From Ruminiclostridium cellulolyticum H10 (GTDB lineage: Bacteria > Bacillota > Clostridia > Acetivibrionales > DSM-1351), in contig NC_011898.1 of assembly GCF_000022065.1 (NCBI RefSeq), forward strand, positions 1,758,001 through 1,822,000: DNA of 64,000 bases, in the 5' to 3' direction. This document shows positions 55,945 to 63,416 of this stretch, piece after piece. The notes beneath the pieces are model-generated. The model saw nothing but the letters and a program-made list of their open reading frames with translations. It searched no databases and was not told where the DNA came from. Within the stretch, counting starts at the first letter, position 1, and the number at the start of each line of letters is the position of its first letter. A program made the translations under genes and the position numbers.

Positions 55945-58900
55945 ATGAGCCCAGTTATAACGGCACAAAAACAAAAAGAGAATACTACTGGCGTAAAAAG
56001 CAATAACATACAGGGGTATGCCGGGAGCCGCAAGCCAGTTGCCAGAAAAGCGGATGTTGTAGAAATAATACACCGACTTAAAAAGGATCCGGACTCGTTA
56101 AAACGTGATGATGTAGTAGTATTACAGAGCACGATAGGAAATAAAGCTCTCGGAAAAATGCTTACAGATTTGAAGACAAAAAAGGAACAAAAGAAGGATG
56201 AACAGGGAAAAAATAAGGTAGGTGCCGTAAAATCCCTGAATGGAACAGTTGCAAAAGTTGAAAAAACAAAGGTGCCTGATATAAAAGTTGAAGAAAAGCC
56301 TCAAAAGGCTGCTCCTGAAGTTAGTAAGAAAACAGAAAAACAGCAGACGAACAATGATAATGCTACTGTTGATAAGAGTATAGTACAAAGTCAAAAAAAG
56401 AATAAAAATAACCCGGTTTTGGCACAGAGCCCACAAAAAACTTATATTGAAAAAGAGAGTCAAGAGGTTGTCTCTCAAAAGAAAAAAGATAAGGTTAAGG
56501 AAACAAGTGCACCTGCAAAAAGTGAATCAACTACTTCAAATAAAATAACCTCAGGATTTGGCGGAACTGTAAAGAGTCAGAATGAAGCACCGACAAAGAA
56601 GGCTCCCGCTAAAGCACCTGTAATAAAAATAAATTCAGAGGACCCAGGTAAAATATTAAATTCACTTGGAAGCGTTCCTCCAACTGAAATAGTAAATGCA
56701 TTCTCACAGGCATCATCAGTATCTGAAACTGCTTTTGAAAAGCAAAAAATAAAAACTCAAGCAAAAATACCTGTAATACCAACTCCGACAGGATTACCTT
56801 CCAAAAAAGGTCCTGCAAAAGTGGTGAACAAGGTTAAGGAACTGGCTCATTCTGCAATATCCTCATTCAAAAGTGAGAAATCAGGTGGTAAAGCCTGTGA
56901 AGGAATGCCGGAAAATATAAAAATACGTGAAGGCGATGATGTTGATGCTGACGACATAATGCAGGAAGCAAAAGAATATACAAAAAATGCCCCGGAGATC
57001 GGAATGACAGGAGAAGCTGATCCTAATCAAATGGAAGGCTTTATGAATGAAGCGTCTCAAAACGCCGGGAATGCAAAGCAGGCTGAATTAAACCAAACAA
57101 AGCAGGATTTTGGTGAAAACGCCATAGCACCTCAAGAAGACCCAACAACAATAAAAGCGGATAAAGCTATAGGAGGAGTACTTCCATTTGGAGTTGACAT
57201 AAATAAACAAGCTCCAATATCTCCGGAGGTGGCTTCAAGGGTAAACCCTCAACTGAATTCACAGCTAAAAAGCTTTATGCAGGGCAAGGAAAATGAATTC
57301 CAGAAGGGCAAGACCCAGTTTGATTCCGGAATTTCCAATGCAAAAGTAAATGCAGATGCACAGATAGAAAACCACAAAGTAGAAGCAAGGCGTAGCCAGT
57401 TAAAGGAGCAGGAAAATACAAAGTCCGAAGTAGGCGGCTTGAGAGAACAATGGAAGAATGAGATAAGCACTGCAACAGAGGAATATGAAAAGGATGCAGG
57501 TGCGGAGACAGAAAAGAAGAAAAAAGAAGTAGGAAAAATAAAGGATGAAAAAGAAGGTGAAGTAAAAAAGACTCTTAAAGACGCTGAAAAGGATGCTGAC
57601 AAGGAATGCAAAACAGCTAAGAAAGATGCGGATGAAGAGAAAAAGAAGCAAGAGGAAAAGCCCAAGAGTCTTGCTGGAAAGATATGGGGCGGCATCAAGA
57701 AAGTCGGTAAAGCTATTGTAGATGGTATATCAAAGGCTGTCAGTTTTATATTTGACAAACTACGTCAGGCAGTAAAAACAATATTTGAAAAAGCAAAACA
57801 GCTTGCAGTAGGAATAATAGAAGCGGGTCGCAGGCTGATAGTAAGTGCAATAAAGGGATTGGGAACTGTCCTCAAAGGACTTGTAAAAACTCTCCTTGCT
57901 AAATTCCCGGGAATAGCAAATAAAATATGTAATTTGATAGATAAAGCCGTAAATAAAGCGGTTGCAGCAGTAAATAAAGCGGCTGCACTTCTGAAAAAGG
58001 GAGTAACTGCAGCACTGAACTTTATGGCAAAAGCAGTAGATGGCTTATTTGCCGGTTTACAAAAGCTATATAAGACAGTAATGGCAGGAATAAAGAAGTT
58101 CCTTACCATGGACTTCAAAAAGATATTCGGAGCAATCCTTGAGGCCGCAGAAATAGCAGCGGAAATAGCTCTTGCCTTTGCAACAGGCGGAGGAAGTGTG
58201 CTGATTCAGATAGTAAAGTGGCTTGCAACCACATTACCACAACTGCTAAGAACAGCAGGTTCGGTAATGAACTTTGTTAATACAATAAAAAGCATAAAAC
58301 TCAAGGATGTATTAAAACTACTTTCAGCAGCAGGAATAGCAGGATTCCTTACAAAAGGACTGTTTGGAGAATTAACAGGCCTACCAAAGGAAAGTAAGGA
58401 CGAAAAAGACGGAAAAGAACCTGCATCGGGACGTGCAGAAAAGGGACTTGTCAAAGTACTTCATGCACTATCATCTGTATTCAATGTATTTAAAGGAGTA
58501 TATAACAAGATTGCAGGAGGAGTAGGCAAGATACTGGGGATAATTAACATAGCCGTAAAACCATGGTTTGCAACCTTCAGTGCAATATATGCAGGAGCAG
58601 TAAAAGCAATGGACGTGGTGGGGAATCCTGTAGAGACCTTAAGCGAAGGTGCCGGAAAACTAAAGGAGGCAGTCGGGAGCTTTTTTGGCAATGTAAAGGG
58701 CAAGCTCCAGGAAATAGCGGGCAGCATCAAGTCGAAGGTAGCCATACTGGGACAGCCTGCACAGTTAATGAAGTTAATAGCCAACAAGGCTGTAGACATG
58801 GTACTGAACTTTATTATCTCACATCCGCCATCAGCACTAATCAAAGCAGTATTCAAAGGAATAGAAGCCATAGCTGGAAAATCCATAGTAGAGCTGGTAA

Positions 58901-59976
58901 GACAGTACATACCATTTGCAGACAAGCTGTTTGACAAAATCGCCGGTTCAGGCCCTGTGCAAAGTCTGATGAAGCCGCTTCAAGGACCTATAAACAATGT
59001 AAATGGAATGATAGATGAGGTAACCGACGGAGCAACAGGCATGGTAAACAATGCGGAGAAGTCAGCTACATCTACTCTGGGCAGCGGAGCAAAACTTGTC
59101 ACAGCCATGGGCATAGGCAAAGCAGGAGGCAGCAAGGCAAACAGCAAGGGCGACGCCAAGGGAGAAAGCAAAGGAGGAGGACCAAAAGGCGGGGGCGACT
59201 TCCTGGGTATATTGTTGTCGGGAATACATACAAAACTCTATGCAATAGGATTAAGAAATATCGCCAAACTGGGCAAAAACCTTGCAAGCAAAGTGGCGGG
59301 CGGAGCAAAAGCCATTATAGGGAAAATGCTTACTCCAAAGGTTAAATTCAAGCTTGGAAATGAAAATCATGAGCTGTGGGTGGAAAAAGGTAAGAATAAG
59401 AATGTTGTAATGATGGCGAGTACACCTGATTTGTTTGAAAATAAAATAAAAGAAGGAAAGGTACCAGATAATGGAGAAATAAGAGATAAAGAAACAATAG
59501 TTAAGAAAAATCCAAGTGAAGGTACTGTAAAAGATTTAGGAAAAGCTGTTCAGAAAGCTAAGGGAGTAAGTAAGGTTGCTCCTATGACTTGGAATGAATT
59601 TGAGGCAGCTAATGCAGGTAAATATGATAAGGCTGAAATGAGTAAAGCGTGGGAAAAATATAAAGGAGAATACTATCCAAATGATGGGAAACATTATTTA
59701 GAAAGACCATATCTTAGACAAGATACCATAAATGGGATAACAAGAGGTAGAGGTGCAAATGGAACTTTTTTTGATGCAAATACATTATTGCCAATAGAGG
59801 GAACACCAGATATAGGTCATGTTTATGGTCGAGAGTTTTGGAGAGAAAGAGATAAAGCAGAGGATAAAGGATGGACACAAAGTCAATTTAATGACTACAT
59901 GAATAATTCAGAATTTTATCAATTTGAAGATCCTAAGTCCAATAGAAGTCATCAGTTTGAAGATAAAAGTAAATAA
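55945..59976 (+). CDS. Polymorphic toxin with GH-E nuclease C-terminus, putative eCIS cargo
   Basis: The 1343-residue protein has no signal peptide. Near residue 55 is VVVLQSTIGNKALGKMLTDL, like the LQ-x-x-GN-x-A motif of proteins linked to eCIS. A long polar Lys/Glu part follows. The middle is Ala/Lys-rich and amphipathic (about 570-1000: GIKKVGKAIVDGISKAVSFI). A Gly-rich linker leads to the constant end EGTVKDLGKAVQKAKG. After residue 1207 comes a nuclease domain: DIGHVYGREFW with Gly-His 1291-1292, then GWTQSQFNDYMNNSEFYQFE and SNRSHQFE, as in GH-E HNH/EndoVII nucleases. GGAGGG precedes the ATG. An ankyrin gene follows directly. Confidence 0.8.
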   Translation: MSPVITAQKQKENTTGVKSNNIQGYAGSRKPVARKADVVEIIHRLKKDPDSLKRDDVVVLQSTIGNKALGKMLTDLKTKKEQKKDEQGKNKVGAVKSLNGTVAKVEKTKVPDIKVEEKPQKAAPEVSKKTEKQQTNNDNATVDKSIVQSQKKNKNNPVLAQSPQKTYIEKESQEVVSQKKKDKVKETSAPAKSESTTSNKITSGFGGTVKSQNEAPTKKAPAKAPVIKINSEDPGKILNSLGSVPPTEIVNAFSQASSVSETAFEKQKIKTQAKIPVIPTPTGLPSKKGPAKVVNKVKELAHSAISSFKSEKSGGKACEGMPENIKIREGDDVDADDIMQEAKEYTKNAPEIGMTGEADPNQMEGFMNEASQNAGNAKQAELNQTKQDFGENAIAPQEDPTTIKADKAIGGVLPFGVDINKQAPISPEVASRVNPQLNSQLKSFMQGKENEFQKGKTQFDSGISNAKVNADAQIENHKVEARRSQLKEQENTKSEVGGLREQWKNEISTATEEYEKDAGAETEKKKKEVGKIKDEKEGEVKKTLKDAEKDADKECKTAKKDADEEKKKQEEKPKSLAGKIWGGIKKVGKAIVDGISKAVSFIFDKLRQAVKTIFEKAKQLAVGIIEAGRRLIVSAIKGLGTVLKGLVKTLLAKFPGIANKICNLIDKAVNKAVAAVNKAAALLKKGVTAALNFMAKAVDGLFAGLQKLYKTVMAGIKKFLTMDFKKIFGAILEAAEIAAEIALAFATGGGSVLIQIVKWLATTLPQLLRTAGSVMNFVNTIKSIKLKDVLKLLSAAGIAGFLTKGLFGELTGLPKESKDEKDGKEPASGRAEKGLVKVLHALSSVFNVFKGVYNKIAGGVGKILGIINIAVKPWFATFSAIYAGAVKAMDVVGNPVETLSEGAGKLKEAVGSFFGNVKGKLQEIAGSIKSKVAILGQPAQLMKLIANKAVDMVLNFIISHPPSALIKAVFKGIEAIAGKSIVELVRQYIPFADKLFDKIAGSGPVQSLMKPLQGPINNVNGMIDEVTDGATGMVNNAEKSATSTLGSGAKLVTAMGIGKAGGSKANSKGDAKGESKGGGPKGGGDFLGILLSGIHTKLYAIGLRNIAKLGKNLASKVAGGAKAIIGKMLTPKVKFKLGNENHELWVEKGKNKNVVMMASTPDLFENKIKEGKVPDNGEIRDKETIVKKNPSEGTVKDLGKAVQKAKGVSKVAPMTWNEFEAANAGKYDKAEMSKAWEKYKGEYYPNDGKHYLERPYLRQDTINGITRGRGANGTFFDANTLLPIEGTPDIGHVYGREFWRERDKAEDKGWTQSQFNDYMNNSEFYQFEDPKSNRSHQFEDKSK

Positions 59977-59993
59977 AAGAGGAGGAAATAAGA

Positions 59994-60365
59994 ATGCAAA
60001 AATTAGACGAGGTTGGGCGAGATGCAATATTCTACAAGATTATAGATAAAGAATTTGGGGAGGCAAAACAGCTATTAGAATCAACTAAAAATGTGAATTT
60101 TCAAGATGAAAATGGCTATTCTTATTTACATTGTGCTGCTCAGGTTAAATCAATAGAGATAGCTACTTTGCTAATTAATAAAGGAGCAATTATTGATATT
60201 CAAGATAAATATGGGAAGACCCCATTAATGGTCGCTATAAGCGATTATAATGGTGATGACAAAATGATTAAGTTATTATTAGAGTATGGTGCAAATAAAG
60301 AAATGGAAAATAATTATGGTATATCTGCTATAAAAGTTGCTGCGATGAAAGGAATAGATTTATAA
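59994..60365 (+). CDS. Ankyrin-repeat protein, probable immunity to the GH-E toxin
   Basis: The 123-residue protein has about three ankyrin repeats: NVNFQDENGYSYLHCAAQVK, IIDIQDKYGKTPLMVAISDY, NNYGISAIKVAAMKG. It lies 17 bases after the toxin stop with GGAGG upstream. Ankyrin proteins are recurring immunity partners of polymorphic toxins, and this one directly follows the nuclease end, so an inhibitor role is inferred from position and family. It is cytosolic. Confidence 0.75.
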   Translation: MQKLDEVGRDAIFYKIIDKEFGEAKQLLESTKNVNFQDENGYSYLHCAAQVKSIEIATLLINKGAIIDIQDKYGKTPLMVAISDYNGDDKMIKLLLEYGANKEMENNYGISAIKVAAMKGIDL

Positions 60366-60454
60366 CAGTAACAGTGTTTTCACATAATGTGGCGGTTATC
60401 TCAATAGAGGTAGCTGCCTTACTTTATGCTTTGCTATAGGCAGACATAAAACGA
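60366..60454 (+). other. Degenerate ankyrin-like remnant
   Basis: CTCAATAGAGGTAGCTGCCTTACT here resembles, with several changes, the segment near 60147-60173 of the ankyrin gene (AATCAATAGAGATAGCTACTTTGCT). No frame is kept. It looks like a decayed duplicate left by cassette shuffling. Confidence 0.4.
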
Positions 60455-61541
60455 TACCATGGACTTCAAAAAGATATTCGGAGCAATCCTTGAGGCCACA
60501 GAAATAGTAGCGGATAGCTCTTGTCTTTGCAACAGGCGGAGGAAGTATGCTTCATCAGACAAAGTCTGATGAAGCCGCTTCAAGGACCTATAAACAATGT
60601 AAGCGGAATGATAGATGAGGTAACCGACGGAGCAACAGGCATGGTAAACAATGCGGAGAAGTCAGCCACATCCACTCTGGGCAGCGGAGCGAAAACTTGT
60701 CACAGCCATGGGCATAGGCAAAGCAGGAGGCAGCAAAGTAAACAGCAAAGGCGACGCCAAGGGAGAACGCAAAGGAGGAGGACCAAAAGGCGGGGGCGAC
60801 TTCCTAGGCATATTGTTGTCAGGAATACATACAAAACTCTATGCAATAGGATTAAGAAATATCGTCAAACTGGGCAAAAACCTTGCAAGCAAAGTGGCGG
60901 GCGGAGCAAAAGCCATTATAGGGAAAATGCTTACTCCAAAAGTTAAATTCAAGCTTGGAAATGAAAGTCATGAGCTGAGGGTGGAAAAAGGTAAGAATAA
61001 GAATGTTGTAATGATGGCGAGTACACCTGATTTGTTTGAAAATAAAATAAAAGAAGGAAAGGTACCAGATAATGGAGAAATAAGAGATAAAGAAACAATA
61101 GTTAAGAAAAATCCAAATGAAGGTACTGTAAAAGATTTAGGAAAAGCTGTTCAGAAAGCTAAGGGTAAAACTCCTGCTGAGAGAGCAGAAAAAAAAGGAT
61201 ATAAAGGAATTGGAACTACTAAAAATGGAGGGCCAGACTTTGCTAGTACAGAGTATCTTTATCCAGTAAAAGAAGGACAACGTAATATAGTAACAATAAA
61301 GATGACTGGTGATCGAGGTAGAGATTTTACCCAAGCGTTTGATGAAGCTAAAATACCTAGTAGAGAAAGGAAAAGTATAAAAGAAAACTATACTTGGCAT
61401 CATGCAGATGATTTTGATCCAAAATCTGGGACCTGTTCAATGCAATTAGTTCAAAAAGAGGCTCATGAAGCAACTTATACACATAAGGGCTCTTGTGCAC
61501 AATATGATGAATATCATAATGAGAAAATATATAACAAATAA
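60455..61541 (+). pseudogene. Displaced toxin C-terminal cassette with a WHH nuclease end
   Basis: Bases 60455-60545 copy 58104-58200 of the toxin; 60552-61166 copy 58962-59569. In between about 760 bases of toxin are missing. One extra base near 60691 shifts the frame; after it, the frame 60651-61541 is open. The copy shares EGTVKDLGKAVQKAKG and then diverges to a new end (KTPAERAEKKGYKGIG, YTWHHADDFDPKSGTCSMQLV, EAHEATYTHKGSCAQ), a WHH-type HNH nuclease. It has no start of its own and would be expressed only after recombining with the upstream toxin. A SUKH gene follows. Confidence 0.8.
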
Positions 61542-61563
61542 ATGAGTAAAGGAGTATAATTTA

Positions 61564-62028
61564 ATGGACTCAATTTATAATAATGAATTTATCAATACAA
61601 AAGAAAAGCTAAGCGAATGGGATTTACAGGAAATCGAAAAGAAATTTAGTTTTAAAATACCTAGTGATATTTATAAACATTATTTATTGTATAATGGTGG
61701 GTACCCTGAAAAGTGTATCTTTGTTGATGCAGACGGTAGAAGGTATGAAGTTGAACACTTTATTCCAATAAAAAACTCTAATAATAAAAGAAGTTTAGAT
61801 AAAGTTTTATCCTTACATTATGATGATAAATTATTACCATCTTGGTTAATCCCATTAGCTGATGAAGCTGGAGGAGACCTTTATTGCTATAGCTTAAGGG
61901 AAAATGAAATAGGTGCAATATATTATTGGAGTCATGAGTTTGAATATGGGGAAAATCCAGAAGAACATATTAAATACCTTGCTTCTAATATAAAACAATT
62001 TATAAATACAATGATCGAAGATGAATAA
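61564..62028 (+). CDS. SMI1/KNR4 (SUKH) immunity protein for the WHH cassette
   Basis: The 154-residue protein starts with WDLQEIEKKFSFKIPSDIYK, then HYLLYNGGYPEK, and has PSWLIPLADEAGGDLYCYSL, the SUKH superfamily pattern. SUKH proteins neutralise nuclease toxins by binding. It lies 22 bases after the WHH cassette with AAAGGAG upstream, so it probably protects against that domain and is kept although the cassette is silent. It has no relation to the ankyrin gene. Confidence 0.82.
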   Translation: MDSIYNNEFINTKEKLSEWDLQEIEKKFSFKIPSDIYKHYLLYNGGYPEKCIFVDADGRRYEVEHFIPIKNSNNKRSLDKVLSLHYDDKLLPSWLIPLADEAGGDLYCYSLRENEIGAIYYWSHEFEYGENPEEHIKYLASNIKQFINTMIEDE

Positions 62029-62176
62029 AATTAGGATAGGCGTGATAGCTAGCCCATACTTTTATGGAGGACCACATGAATGGTGGAATATGCATCCTGC
62101 AAAATTCCCTGATGAACATCAAGGGGGAATACATCGTAAGAACTTTCCTGCAAAAAAATTATTTCATAGAGGGTAA
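62021..62176 (+). pseudogene. Remnant of a third toxin C-terminus
   Basis: A 51-codon frame overlaps the SUKH stop. It reads YFYGGPHEWWNMHPAKFPDE, then HQGGIHRKNFPAKKLF. This is the tail of an HNH-type toxin domain like that of Bacillus YobL, whose immunity partner YobK is a SUKH protein. All upstream parts of the toxin are gone. The next gene is again SUKH, as expected for that pair. Confidence 0.6.
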
Positions 62177-62181
62177 TGTTT

Positions 62182-62616
62182 ATGTCAAAATTTGATTTAT
62201 CTCGCGTAAATGGTAATTTTTTTAAATTGTCTGAGGATGACATAATAAATGCAGAAAGGAAAATGGGCTTAGAACTTCCTCGCGAATTAAAGGAGTTTTT
62301 TAAGGAAGTTGGGTACGGTTTTATTAAAGGGAGTGATAGCACTGCAATAAACAGGATGATAGATCCTGGAACAATTGCAGATATAAGACTTAGAAAAGGG
62401 TTTTATGAATCTGACCCTGATTTAGATGGTGTATATGATGAAGAAAGTATGTTGATTTTTTTTGAGGTAAATGAGGGAGTATATTTAGCCTTGGACTTAA
62501 ACAATAATGATAAGAGTCCAGTCCATTACTTTGATTTTAAAATAGCAGATTCCTTAACTGATTTTTTGATTAACATGGTTAAAGATACTGAGTATTATTT
62601 AGATTTGATTGATTAA
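62182..62616 (+). CDS. SMI1/KNR4 (SUKH) immunity protein, YobK-like
   Basis: The 144-residue protein contains LSEDDIINAERKMGLELPRE, LKEFFKEVGYGFIKG and SMLIFFEVNEGVYLALDLNN, a typical SUKH pattern. It lies directly after the HNH toxin remnant and was probably its partner. The start at 62182 is preferred because GAGGG lies 8 bases upstream; ATG at 62176 overlaps the remnant stop. A terminator-like hairpin follows. Confidence 0.8.
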   Translation: MSKFDLSRVNGNFFKLSEDDIINAERKMGLELPRELKEFFKEVGYGFIKGSDSTAINRMIDPGTIADIRLRKGFYESDPDLDGVYDEESMLIFFEVNEGVYLALDLNNNDKSPVHYFDFKIADSLTDFLINMVKDTEYYLDLID

Positions 62617-62661
62617 TGTTTTTAGTTAAATAACTTAGTGTATAAATTTCCTGTTCTCTCG

Positions 62662-62698
62662 GGACTTAATGGAGATATATTCTGCGTTAAGTCCTTTT
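62662..62698 (+). terminator. Rho-independent terminator after the last immunity gene
   Basis: GGACTTAA pairs with TTAAGTCC over a 17-base loop and is followed by TTTTATT, 46 bases after the SUKH stop. Confidence 0.7.
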
Positions 62699-62773
62699 AT
62701 TCTTGTTCTCGTAAAAGCCACAGGTGTCAGCATTGACCACTGTGTAACCCCTTGGCAAATGCCCTAATTCTCT

Positions 62774-62893
62774 GAAGCCATAGCTGGAAAATCCATAGTA
62801 GAGCTGGTAAGACAGTACATACCATAGTAGGTGACTTGAGTGAACAATGGCAAAAGCAGTAGATGGCCTATTTGCCGGTTTACAAAAAGCTAT
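62774..62893 (+). pseudogene. Scrambled fragments of the toxin core
   Basis: 62774-62825 is identical over 52 bases to 58864-58915; 62827-62850 resembles 57430-57453 with three changes; 62847-62893 copies 58024-58070 with one change and one inserted A. The three pieces come from different places in the toxin, in scrambled order, and no frame survives. Confidence 0.75.
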
Positions 62894-62970
62894 ACAAAGA
62901 TTTTTAATTAGGTTTCAAATAGCTAAACAGTGGTACCTTACAGAATATTTATCTTTACGGTCCTGCTACT

Positions 62971-63009
62971 GCCTTAATTGAGAAACATTTCTCTTTTAAG
63001 GCTTTTTTT
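62971..63009 (+). terminator. Strong terminator before the eCIS-like operon
   Basis: GCCTTAATTGAGAAA pairs with TTTCTCTTTTAAGGC (one mismatched step), then seven T. It isolates the toxin region from the operon beginning at motif D. Apart from this, the scrambled toxin pieces and the upstream terminator, 62617-63093 holds nothing I recognise. Confidence 0.85.
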
Positions 63010-63022
63010 GTTCTATTTTTGG

Positions 63023-63052
63023 TTGTAAAAGAAAGATATTTTTTACTTTATA
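63023..63052 (+). promoter_or_regulatory. Promoter-like motif D, upstream of the ATPase operon
   Basis: TTGTAA, 18 bases ending in TTTAC, then TTTATA. It is one base shorter than motifs A-C but shares GGTTGT at the start and TTAC before the downstream box with motif C. It lies directly after a strong terminator, so a promoter is needed here. Confidence 0.4.
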
Positions 63053-63093
63053 AAGTGAGAAGTTACAAATCAAAAAAAGAAGGAGAACTCCTC

Positions 63094-63315
63094 ATGGAAG
63101 AACTCAAGATCATAATAGAACTCTTGAAAAAGATCAGGGCTAAAAATAATGTAGTATTCAACTCTTGTCAGGATGAAAAATTAATGCAGGATATCGAATA
63201 CGGGAATTTATATCAGGAGTACTGGACATCTGATTTCAGACTCAAAAATGTCATTGGGCTGCTTGAGGCGGTAGAGAAGGAATTAATCGATGATAAGAGG
63301 GTACATAAAAAATAA
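63094..63315 (+). CDS. Small helical protein of unknown function, first gene of the eCIS-like operon
   Basis: The 73-residue protein (MEELKIIIELLKKIRAKNNV, NVIGLLEAVEKELIDDKRVH) is charged and helical with no membrane segment. ATG at 63094 is preceded by AAGGAG; the longer frame from 63019 overlaps motif D. It lies 101 bases before the ATPase gene. I do not recognise the family; position suggests a particle assembly role. Confidence 0.55.
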   Translation: MEELKIIIELLKKIRAKNNVVFNSCQDEKLMQDIEYGNLYQEYWTSDFRLKNVIGLLEAVEKELIDDKRVHKK

Positions 63316-63416
63316 TTTTTTATAACAGTTGTAAAAAGCTCATTAACTTTTCCATATATATTGAATGGATTAATCCTAAGCAAAGTAAAGCAGATTCTTT
63401 GATGAGAGGCCAAAAA

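Noticed and set aside
55945-59976. Classical DUF4157 metallopeptidase in the toxin
   Set aside because: The LQ-x-x-GN-x-A motif is present but no HExxH zinc site was found, so only a link to eCIS-type cargo, not a peptidase, is proposed.
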